From Weeksellaceae bacterium TAE3-ERU29 (GTDB taxonomy: Bacteria; Bacteroidota; Bacteroidia; Flavobacteriales; Weeksellaceae), in NCBI GenBank assembly GCA_019218445.1, contig JAHUUM010000002.1:1-64000 (forward strand): 64,000 bases of DNA. The letters run 5' to 3'. Position 1 is the stretch's first letter; each line of letters begins with the position of its first letter. The position numbers were made by a program, and so were the translations under genes. The notes under the pieces are model-generated. The model ran no database searches and had not been told where the DNA came from. It saw only the letters and a program-made list of their open reading frames with translations. Of this stretch, positions 54,265 to 61,906 are shown one piece after another.

Positions 54265-56196
54265 ATGAAAAACGTAATAAGATTCCCCGAATTAAAAGTA
54301 TTGGCTTATCGCATTCTTTTGGCTTATATTTTTTATCAAATTGCAAGAATTTTATTCTGGTCTTACAATCAAAATTTATTGGCAGTAGATTCATTTTCAG
54401 ACTTAATGAGGCTTTGCTATTACGGGACAGCTTTCGATACCAGTGCCATACTTTATGTTAATTCAGTTTTTATTTTACTGAGTGTTTTGCCTTTGGTAAT
54501 CAATACTCGCTCAGGCTTTCAAAAGTTTTTAATGTGGTGGTATTTTATAACTAACGGAATTGCTTACAGTTTAAATTTCGGAGATTTTATTTATTTCAAG
54601 TTTAGCCAAAGTAGATTGACTTCCGCCGTTTTTTCTGTGGTAGAAAATGAAAATAACTTAAATAAAGTCTTTTTAGAATCTATTAAAGAATACCCTTCTA
54701 TTCCAATTATTTTTATTGTCTTAATGGTGATTTGGATTTATTTATACAAATTAATAAAAATTAAACCTTATTACCCTAAGAAGAAATTTGTTTATTTTGG
54801 TGTTTCTATTTTAGAATTATTAATCATTACAACTTTGGCAATTGGCGGAATTAGAGGAGATTTTAAACATAGCACAAGGCCTATAAATATGGTAGATGCA
54901 GGTCGCCATACGCAAAATCCTATCAATGCAAATGTAGTACTTAACAGTCCATTTTCACTAATAAGAACCATTAATAGCAATGGCTTTAAAAAAGAAAATT
55001 GGTATTCTATTGAGGAAGCGGAAAACAGCATAAAATCGGTAAAATTATATCATCGAGAAGTTGAAAACCGACCAAATATTGTAATCTTTATTATGGAAAG
55101 TTTTGGTAAAGAATACAGCGGAGCTTTCAATAAAAACACTAATATTCCTGATTTTGTTTCATATACGCCTTTCTTAGATTCATTGGCTTCTAAAAGTTTA
55201 ATTTTTACAGAGGCTTATGCCAACGGACGACAATCCATACACGGAATGTCCTCAATTTTATCAGGGATTCCATCATTAAAAGATGCTTTTACCTCATCAC
55301 CTTATGCCAACCAAAAAATACAATCCATTGTTTCTGTTTGTAATGATTTGGGATATGACACCTCTTTCTTTCACGGAGCACCAAATGGTTCTATGGGATT
55401 TCTTGGGTTTGGAAATATTTTAGGTTTTAATCATTATTACGGAAAAACTGAATATAATAATGATGCTGATTATGATGGAATTTGGGGAATTTGGGACGAA
55501 GAGTTTTTTCAGTTTTTCGCTAAAACTTTAGACCAAAAGAAAGCTCCGTTTATGGCAACTTTGTTCAGTGTTTCCTCTCATCACCCGTTCAAAATTCCGC
55601 AAAAATATGAAGGTAAATTCAAAAAAGGAAAAATTCCACTTCACGAGCCAATCGAATATTCTGATTTTGCATTGAAAGAGTTCTTTAAAACTGCCTCTAA
55701 AATGCCGTGGTACGAAAATACTATTTTTGTAATTACTGCCGACCATACCAATCAGATTTATTATGATGAGTACAAAAAAACAATGAACCGATTTGCGATT
55801 CCTATTTTATTTTTTAGTCCAAATCCTGCGTATAATTTACATGGAGAAGTGAGTGTTCCGGCTCAGCAAATTGATATTTATCCTACACTTGCCGATTTAA
55901 TCGGGTATAATAAAAAAATTAGAAGTTGGGGACGAAGTCTTGTAAGAACAGACTCTAATGAACCTAATATTATTGTAAATTCCACAGAAGTTGTAAATGA
56001 ATTTTTAATCGGGAACTATATTTATTTATTTGATGGTAGGAAATTCCGAGGGATTTATGATAAAAGTGATTTAGGCTTAGAAAATAATTTAATAAACCAA
56101 CCTCTAAACGAAGAAATGAAAAACTCTCAGGAATTAGTGAAAAAATGGTTTCAAGATTACAATTATAGAATCATTGATAGGAAATTAAACGAATAA
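54265..56196 (+). CDS. LTA synthase-family sulfatase-fold membrane protein
   Basis: Five membrane segments (about 10-200) precede a large extracytoplasmic sulfatase/phosphatase domain (about 270-600). Metal-site and nucleophile elements include NIVIFIMESFGKEYSG (about 272-287), YANGRQSIHGMSSILSGIPS (about 314-333), FFHGAPNGSMGF (about 370-381), and VITADHTNQ (about 490-498). In Gram-negative bacteria the family transfers phosphoglycerol or phosphoethanolamine groups to envelope glycans or lipids. No lipoteichoic acid is expected here, so the acceptor is unknown. It is monocistronic. Confidence 0.88.
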   Translation: MKNVIRFPELKVLAYRILLAYIFYQIARILFWSYNQNLLAVDSFSDLMRLCYYGTAFDTSAILYVNSVFILLSVLPLVINTRSGFQKFLMWWYFITNGIAYSLNFGDFIYFKFSQSRLTSAVFSVVENENNLNKVFLESIKEYPSIPIIFIVLMVIWIYLYKLIKIKPYYPKKKFVYFGVSILELLIITTLAIGGIRGDFKHSTRPINMVDAGRHTQNPINANVVLNSPFSLIRTINSNGFKKENWYSIEEAENSIKSVKLYHREVENRPNIVIFIMESFGKEYSGAFNKNTNIPDFVSYTPFLDSLASKSLIFTEAYANGRQSIHGMSSILSGIPSLKDAFTSSPYANQKIQSIVSVCNDLGYDTSFFHGAPNGSMGFLGFGNILGFNHYYGKTEYNNDADYDGIWGIWDEEFFQFFAKTLDQKKAPFMATLFSVSSHHPFKIPQKYEGKFKKGKIPLHEPIEYSDFALKEFFKTASKMPWYENTIFVITADHTNQIYYDEYKKTMNRFAIPILFFSPNPAYNLHGEVSVPAQQIDIYPTLADLIGYNKKIRSWGRSLVRTDSNEPNIIVNSTEVVNEFLIGNYIYLFDGRKFRGIYDKSDLGLENNLINQPLNEEMKNSQELVKKWFQDYNYRIIDRKLNE

Positions 56197-56205
56197 AAAG
56201 AGAGA

Positions 56206-56698
56206 TGCCTTATGTATATTGCAGAAATATGTAGGTTCTTTTACTGTCTGTAGTGGTGAAGAGAAGAAGTCCTCGATTTGGAAAAATTATTATCAACCGT
56301 CTCTTATAAAAATTATTAAAATTTCCTATATGCAACGTCTTGTAAAACTGTTTTTATCAGTGTTAATGAAGAAACCAACGACCTATTTGTCCGTACGATT
56401 TATAATATTATTGCTAAAAAAACAGCGACTGGAAACTCAAACAAGCCACTGATTATTTGAATGGGATTGACAAATTCTAAAAAGAAAAAACGATAAGATA
56501 TATCATTCCACCACACAGAAAACTCAACCATAGATTTAGCCGCCCCCCTCAACCCATATGAGCTTTTGTATTATCAAGAAGAAACCTCCTTACTTAAGGC
56601 GCTTTAGTCTGTGAAATCATTATCAAAAAATACGAAAATAAAAAACACCTCGATATAGATTCTTCAGAGTATTTTAATCTAATCGATAAATTTCCATA
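56206..56698 (+). pseudogene. Decayed gene of unknown identity
   Basis: This ~480-base gap holds no intact gene but several coding-like stretches in different plus-strand frames. One frame reads EEVLDLEKLLSTVSYKNY, a stop, then KTVFISVNEETNDLFVRTI (from about 56344). Another reads DISFHHTENSTIDLAAPLN continuing PYELLYYQEETSLLKAL (about 56482-56606). A third reads VCEIIIKKYENKKHLDIDSS up to about 56690. Together they look like one protein gene broken by several frameshifts and stops. I cannot name the family. Its end overlaps the stop of the carbonic anhydrase gene on the other strand. Confidence 0.5.
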
Positions 56699-57300
56699 AT
56701 TTCTGCTAATAGAGATTCAGCATTTAAATTTTGATCAATTAGTTTTCCCGTACTTATATCAAATACCCAACCATGAACTTTTAATCCGTAATCTTTGTAG
56801 GCTTTCTGAACTTCTGCCATTTTTAGAACATTTATGCATTGTTCTTCTACATTTAATTCTACTAATCGGTTATAGCGTTCATGTTCATTCTTTATAAGAT
56901 TTAATTCTTTGCTGTGATGCCGGTAAACATCTCTTATATTTCTAAGCCAAGGATTTAATAAGCCTAAATCTTTTTGTTCCATTGCAGATTTTACACCGCC
57001 ACAATTATAATGACCACAAACTACAATATGTTTTACTTTTAAATGTTTTACAGCATAATTAATTACACTCTGAGCATTTAAATCTATGGAATTTACAACA
57101 TTCGCAATATTACGATGCACAAAAACTTCTCCCGGTTGCATTCCCATTAAGTCCTCTGCGGTCACACGACTATCGCTACATCCAATGTATAAAACTTCAG
57201 GTTTTTGTCCTCTGTTAAGTTTTTTAAAATAGTCGGGATCTTCTTTTAATTTTGAGGAAATCCATACTTTATTATTCTCAAATATTTTATTTAATTCCAT
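56674..57300 (-). CDS. Beta-class carbonic anhydrase
   Basis: The zinc enzyme interconverts CO2 and bicarbonate. Zinc ligands are visible as Cys and Asp in GCSDSRVT (about 39-46) and His/Cys in VVCGHYNCGG (about 97-106). The segment GEVFVHRNIANVV follows the first site. Length 208 is typical of the clade with a C-terminal helix. It lies 16 bases downstream of the dGTPase-like gene, last of the leftward series. Confidence 0.94.
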   Translation of the reverse strand: MELNKIFENNKVWISSKLKEDPDYFKKLNRGQKPEVLYIGCSDSRVTAEDLMGMQPGEVFVHRNIANVVNSIDLNAQSVINYAVKHLKVKHIVVCGHYNCGGVKSAMEQKDLGLLNPWLRNIRDVYRHHSKELNLIKNEHERYNRLVELNVEEQCINVLKMAEVQKAYKDYGLKVHGWVFDISTGKLIDQNLNAESLLAEIMEIYRLD

Positions 57301-57316
57301 AAATTAAGAATTAATA

Positions 57317-58681
57317 TTACATTCCTATTTCTATCCCTTTTATTCTTCGGTATAATTCAACAGCGTAATTATCAGTCATTTCTGTGATAAAGTCTAAAAT
57401 CCCCATTACTTTTTTGTAAGGAGATTCGCCATCATAATTACAAGTTGGCGGCAATAGTTTTATAGCATTTTTATCATAACCGGTTCGATCTGATTTATCT
57501 TTTAAAATAGCCGAAATAAAATAGCCCAATAATTCGTTCATTACATTATAACCCGCAGTTTCTATTTCTACCACGTTTCTATTATTATAAATATTTTCGA
57601 TAGAAAAATCACGAATAGTTTTTAAAGCCTCAGATTTATTTAAAATTAAATCATACAAACTTGTATTAAAATCACCAATCAATAATTTATCAAAATGAAT
57701 TTTATATTTTTTAGTAACTTCCTCTACAAGACAACCGATTATTTTTGCTCTTAGATATGAAATTTTATCGTTTTTATCTTGAATTTCATTTAATCTATTT
57801 TCAATTTTAGAACGATCTGTGTTTCCTATTTCTTCAATTATCTTTCTAAATAAATCTATGCAAGTGCTGTGTTCTACAATTCCCAAACGGTGGGCATCTT
57901 CAAAATCGATAATGTTATAACAAATATCGTCTGCAGCTTCTGTTAGCCATACAAACGGATGTCTGAAATATACCAAAGAATTTTCTTGTGATTTAATCAT
58001 TCCACAATTAAGTGCAATCTCTTTAAAAGTATCTATTTCCGATTGAAAAAATCCAAATTTTTTACGGTGTAACTGTTTTCCTTTTTTACCCAAAGAGGCA
58101 GAGGACTCACAAGGATATTTTGCGATAGATGCCAATGTGGTATGTGTAAGCATTACACCACCGGGAGATTTCCCTCTTTGTTGGTGCGTTAAAACTCTAA
58201 TGGCATTAGCATTTCCTTCAAAATTGATAAAATCATTCCATTCTTCATTAGAGAAATGTTCTTTTAAATTACTTTCATTTTGTTTAAAAAATTCAGCAAT
58301 AGCATCCTCTCCCGAATGACCGAATGCCGGATTTCCTATGTCATGACATAAACAAGCCGAGGCAATTACATACGCTAAATTATGTTGATAAAAGTATCTA
58401 TCTTCCTCAGTTAAGTTCCCTTTAAATTTCTGTAAAAAAAGTTCTCCTACCAAAGTTCCCAAAGAGCGTCCAACTGATGAAACTTCTAACGAATGGGTTA
58501 ATCGGTTATGAACAAAAATGCTTCCCGGTAAAGGAAAAACTTGTGTTTTATTTTGTAAACGCCTAAAAGCAGAAGAGAATATAATTCGGTCATAATCTCT
58601 CTGAAAATCCGTACGGTTTTCGGTTTTTTTCTTTACCGATTTCTCTCCCGTTCGCTGAGTTGAATATAATTTTGGTAACAT
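57317..58681 (-). CDS. dgt: Deoxyguanosinetriphosphate triphosphohydrolase-like protein
   Basis: An HD-domain enzyme hydrolysing dGTP to deoxyguanosine and triphosphate. Metal residues are in RLTHSLEVSSVGRSLG (H near 63), CHDIGNPAFGHSGE (HD near 112-113) and WLTEAADDICYNIID (D near 248-249). Length 454 matches the dGTPase family of this phylum. Such enzymes tune dNTP pools and can limit phages. It is followed closely by the carbonic anhydrase gene. Confidence 0.92.
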   Translation of the reverse strand: MLPKLYSTQRTGEKSVKKKTENRTDFQRDYDRIIFSSAFRRLQNKTQVFPLPGSIFVHNRLTHSLEVSSVGRSLGTLVGELFLQKFKGNLTEEDRYFYQHNLAYVIASACLCHDIGNPAFGHSGEDAIAEFFKQNESNLKEHFSNEEWNDFINFEGNANAIRVLTHQQRGKSPGGVMLTHTTLASIAKYPCESSASLGKKGKQLHRKKFGFFQSEIDTFKEIALNCGMIKSQENSLVYFRHPFVWLTEAADDICYNIIDFEDAHRLGIVEHSTCIDLFRKIIEEIGNTDRSKIENRLNEIQDKNDKISYLRAKIIGCLVEEVTKKYKIHFDKLLIGDFNTSLYDLILNKSEALKTIRDFSIENIYNNRNVVEIETAGYNVMNELLGYFISAILKDKSDRTGYDKNAIKLLPPTCNYDGESPYKKVMGILDFITEMTDNYAVELYRRIKGIEIGM

Positions 58682-58728
58682 AGTAGGAGCTGATAGATTT
58701 TGAAAATCTTAAATATTTAATCCCTTTT

Positions 58729-59205
58729 TTATTCGGGGTAAACTAAATTTTCTTCAGTTAAATTATAAAGTACTTCTTCTAAAAACTTTTTAGATTCATA
58801 CTTAGCCATAGGTAAATTATTATTGTAGTAATTACCACATTCTAAAGTAGATGCTCCCGGAATTTCACCTTCAAAATTACTCATAAATTCATAAAGACCT
58901 GTGATTAATTCTACAATATCTTTAGATTCGTAATCTCCGGCAATTATTAAATAATTTCCTGTTTGGCAGCCCATTGGTCCCCAATAGATAATTTTGTCTT
59001 TCCAGTCACTGTTTCTAAGCCATGTTGCAGCTAAATGTTCTATGGTGTGTATTTCTGCAGCCCCTAAAACGGGCTCTCTGTAAGGCTTTTTCATTCTTAT
59101 ATCGAAAGAAGTTAAAGTTTCATTTCCAACTTTATCTTTTCTGGAAACATAAATTCCTCTTTTCAATTTTAAATGGTCTATTGTAAAACTTGCTATTTTT
59201 TCCAT
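58729..59205 (-). CDS. luxS: S-ribosylhomocysteine lyase
   Basis: LuxS splits S-ribosylhomocysteine to homocysteine and DPD, the precursor of the signal AI-2. The metal site HTIEH (about 53-57) and the distal Cys in TLECGNYYN (about 119-127) are intact, as is the catalytic Cys in GPMGCQTGN (about 79-87). Length 158 is standard. The upstream neighbour mtnN makes its substrate, so the two form a complete SAH detoxification route; the gap is 49 bases. Confidence 0.96.
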   Translation of the reverse strand: MEKIASFTIDHLKLKRGIYVSRKDKVGNETLTSFDIRMKKPYREPVLGAAEIHTIEHLAATWLRNSDWKDKIIYWGPMGCQTGNYLIIAGDYESKDIVELITGLYEFMSNFEGEIPGASTLECGNYYNNNLPMAKYESKKFLEEVLYNLTEENLVYPE

Positions 59206-59254
59206 GATTCAATTATATTAATTTATTTTTGATTATAAAAATTATATCTTCAAG

Positions 59255-59941
59255 TTATATATTTTTTATAAAATCGATATTTATTTTTGCAGATATTGCT
59301 CCGGCTCCTTTTACAAAAGTATTAAAAGATTGAGCGTCTCCTTCTCCCGCAATATCAGAAATTGCTCTTAAAATAATAAACGGTACATTCATTTGATGAC
59401 ATACTTGTGCGATAGATGCCGCTTCCATTTCTACAGCTTTTGCCGTAGGAAAATTATTCCTAATTTGTTCAAATTTTTCAGGAGCATTTATAAAAGCATC
59501 TCCACTTACTACCAAACCTTTATTCGCTTTTTCGCCGTGTTTAGTAATTATATCTTCAGCTATTTGCATAAATTTATTGTCCGGTTTAAAAGCTGCCGGC
59601 ATCTTAGATTGCTGACCTAATTCATAACCAAATGCAGTAAGGTCTACATCATGATGTCTTACTTCTGTAGCTAAGATAATATCGTGAACTTCTACATTTT
59701 TTAGACCTCCGGCTGTGCCCGTATTTATGATTAAATCTGGTGAGAATTTTTCTATAAGTAAAGCTGTTCCAACTGCTGCACTTACTTTTCCTACTCCGGA
59801 AAGTAATACGATTACTTCATGCTCTCCGATTTGTCCTGTATAGAAGTTAAAAGAATATAATGTTTGAGTTTTTAAGTTTGCTAAAGTATCTCGCAGAAGT
59901 TCTACTTCCACTTCCATAGCTCCGATTATTCCTATTTTCAT
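59255..59941 (-). CDS. mtnN: 5'-methylthioadenosine/S-adenosylhomocysteine nucleosidase
   Basis: The enzyme removes adenine from methylthioadenosine and S-adenosylhomocysteine. Family marks are GIIGAMEVEVELL (about 3-15), GVGKVSAAVGTALLIE, NTGTAGGL (about 74-81), MEAASIAQVC (about 171-180) and the catalytic Asp in RAISDIAGEGD (about 195-205). Length 228 is usual. It precedes luxS in the same direction, as expected of the activated-methyl cycle. Confidence 0.95.
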   Translation of the reverse strand: MKIGIIGAMEVEVELLRDTLANLKTQTLYSFNFYTGQIGEHEVIVLLSGVGKVSAAVGTALLIEKFSPDLIINTGTAGGLKNVEVHDIILATEVRHHDVDLTAFGYELGQQSKMPAAFKPDNKFMQIAEDIITKHGEKANKGLVVSGDAFINAPEKFEQIRNNFPTAKAVEMEAASIAQVCHQMNVPFIILRAISDIAGEGDAQSFNTFVKGAGAISAKINIDFIKNI

Positions 59942-59971
59942 TTTTTCAAAAATTATTCTTATTTAAACAAG

Positions 59972-59993
59972 TAAGGCATCCTTTCGGATGCCC
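59972..59993 (-). terminator. Hairpin between L25 and mtnN genes
   Basis: GGCATCC / GGATGCC with a 4-base loop, GC-rich for this genome, lies just after the L25 stop. The minus-strand T-run is weak, so termination may be partial. Confidence 0.5.
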
Positions 59994-60018
59994 TATAAAT
60001 CTTACAAAATAAATGAAA

Positions 60019-60681
60019 TTATTCTGCTGATTCGTTGTTAGACTCTTCTGAGTTAGTGTTTTCTTCACCACCTTCATTTTCACCATCTTCATTTTCTTCA
60101 TCCTCATCGTCTTCATCAGCGTCTCCACCAATAGCAGTACGAGAAGTTTTAATCATACAAACAACAGCGTTGTCAGGGTGAATTAAACTATATTCGTCAA
60201 CTCTAATATCTTTGATATATTTTTTGTGACCAATTCTCATTTTAGAGATATCGATTACTATTTCGTCCGGTAATTTTGATGGAATAGCTCTAACTTTAAG
60301 TTTTCTTAAGTTAAAACGTAATACACCACCGGCTAATACCCCACGAGCACGTCCTTCTAAACGTACAGGAATATTCATAGTTACAGGTTTCTCATCACTA
60401 ATTTGATAGAAGTCTGCATGTAAAATTCTGTCGGTTACCGGGTGAAATTGAATGTCTTGTAACACGCAATTAACAGCTTCTCCTCCGTCTAGCTCTAGTA
60501 CAACAATGTGTGCTTCCGGAGTGTAAACCAAATCTCTAAATTCTCTTACATCTGCAGAGAAATGAATTGGCTCGCTTCCACCGTAAACAACACAAGGAAC
60601 TTGATCAGCATTACGAAGTGCACGCGTACTAGCTTTGCCTACGCTTTCTCTTTTTTTCCCTTGAATCGTTAATGATTTCAT
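60019..60681 (-). CDS. rplY: 50S ribosomal protein L25 (CTC/general stress form)
   Basis: The N-terminal L25 domain binds 5S rRNA (residues about 1-95, GKKRESVGKASTRALRNADQVPCVVYGG in part) and is followed by the TL5/CTC beta domain (about 96-180, IPVRLEGRARGVLAGGVLRF). The last ~36 residues are an Asp/Glu/Asn/Gly-rich acidic tail with no fixed structure. It lies 36 bases downstream of prs, a common pairing in bacteria. Confidence 0.95.
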   Translation of the reverse strand: MKSLTIQGKKRESVGKASTRALRNADQVPCVVYGGSEPIHFSADVREFRDLVYTPEAHIVVLELDGGEAVNCVLQDIQFHPVTDRILHADFYQISDEKPVTMNIPVRLEGRARGVLAGGVLRFNLRKLKVRAIPSKLPDEIVIDISKMRIGHKKYIKDIRVDEYSLIHPDNAVVCMIKTSRTAIGGDADEDDEDEENEDGENEGGEENTNSEESNNESAE

Positions 60682-60717
60682 TTAATTAATATATTTAATG
60701 TTAATAAATTTCTATAA

Positions 60718-61653
60718 TTAGATTATAAATTTGTTGCTTATAGATTTTCTTGCATGTACAAGATGCATTACATCCGCAAACAACGGAGCGCAAGATACAA
60801 CTTTTATTTTAGAAATATCATCTCTTTTTAAAGGAATTGTATCTGTTACTACTAATTCTTCTAAAACTGAGTTTTCTATTCTGTTATAAGCTTCACCGGA
60901 AAGTACTGCATGAGTAGCCATTGCACGCACACTATTAGCTCCTTTTTCCATCATTAGTGCAGCCGCTTTAGTAATAGTTCCTGCGGTATCTACCATGTCA
61001 TCTACAATAATCACGTCTTTTCCTTTTACGTCACCTATCAGCATCATATTGTCTACTACATTTGCTTTTTTACGCTCTTTGTAGCAAATTACTATATCAC
61101 TTTTTAAATAGCTTGCATAAGCATTTGCTCTTTTTGCACCTCCCATATCCGGAGAAGCGATAGTAAGATTTTTAAGGTTTAGTTTTTTCACATAATCTAC
61201 CAAGATTGTAGAAGCATAAATATGATCTACAGGAATTTCAAAAAATCCTTGAATTTGATCAGCGTGTAAATCCATTGTCATAATACGTGTTGCACCTGCA
61301 GCACTTAATAAATTAGCTACTAATTTTGCTCCTATGGGAACTCTTGGTTTATCTTTTCTATCTTGTCTTGCATATCCAAAATAAGGAATTACCGCTGTTA
61401 TACTTTTTGCGGATGCTCTTTTGGCTGCATCACACATTAAAAGCATTTCCATTAGGTTGATATCCGGCATAAAGGTAGAGCCGATTAAGAAAACTCTTGC
61501 TCCTCTTATTGATTGCTCAAAACAAGGTTGATATTCTCCATCACTAAACTCTTGAAATTTTACTTTCCCGAGTGGATGACCATAATGTTCTGCAATTTTT
61601 TCTGCTAAATATTTACTTTGACGTGTTGAAAATAGTAATGCTGGTTGGTCCAT
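60718..61653 (-). CDS. prs: Ribose-phosphate pyrophosphokinase
   Basis: Makes PRPP from ribose-5-phosphate and ATP. Class I features: FSDGEYQPCF (about 36-45), the flexible loop YARQDRKDKPRVPI (about 93-106), DLHADQIQGFF (about 128-138) and the PRPP-binding VIIVDDMVDTAGTI (about 214-227). Length 311. It heads the leftward group with L25. Confidence 0.97.
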   Translation of the reverse strand: MDQPALLFSTRQSKYLAEKIAEHYGHPLGKVKFQEFSDGEYQPCFEQSIRGARVFLIGSTFMPDINLMEMLLMCDAAKRASAKSITAVIPYFGYARQDRKDKPRVPIGAKLVANLLSAAGATRIMTMDLHADQIQGFFEIPVDHIYASTILVDYVKKLNLKNLTIASPDMGGAKRANAYASYLKSDIVICYKERKKANVVDNMMLIGDVKGKDVIIVDDMVDTAGTITKAAALMMEKGANSVRAMATHAVLSGEAYNRIENSVLEELVVTDTIPLKRDDISKIKVVSCAPLFADVMHLVHARKSISNKFII

Positions 61654-61669
61654 TGTTTGAATTTGACCG

Positions 61670-61677
61670 CAAAAGTA
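61670..61677 (-). promoter_or_regulatory. Predicted -7 box of prs
   Basis: Reads TACTTTTG on the minus strand, an exact TAnnTTTG match 16 bases before the prs start. Confidence 0.45.
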
Positions 61678-61854
61678 AAAAATATCATACTAAATTAAAA
61701 GTAATTTGAATATTAAATCTTGCTTATTTTAAACTTTTTAAATTATTTTGAATGTTTCAAAGATGCCGAATAATTTTCGAGGACTACATTTATTAATATA
61801 AATTTCAATTGAAAAATAATTATCGACAAATAAAATCAGAAAGTTTTTTTTATT

Positions 61855-61862
61855 ACCTTTGA
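61855..61862 (+). promoter_or_regulatory. Predicted -7 box of the 3'-most TonB receptor gene
   Basis: TACCTTTG matches TAnnTTTG about 44 bases before the start at 61907. Confidence 0.45.
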
Positions 61863-61906
61863 TACTTATGAAAATCTCTTATTTATGAAATTTTAATTTA
61901 TTATAT

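Noticed and set aside
59946-60131. Met/Lys-rich 61-residue reading frame opposite mtnN/L25 junction
   Set aside because: It is a frame-shifted reading of the repetitive acidic tail of L25, not an independent gene.
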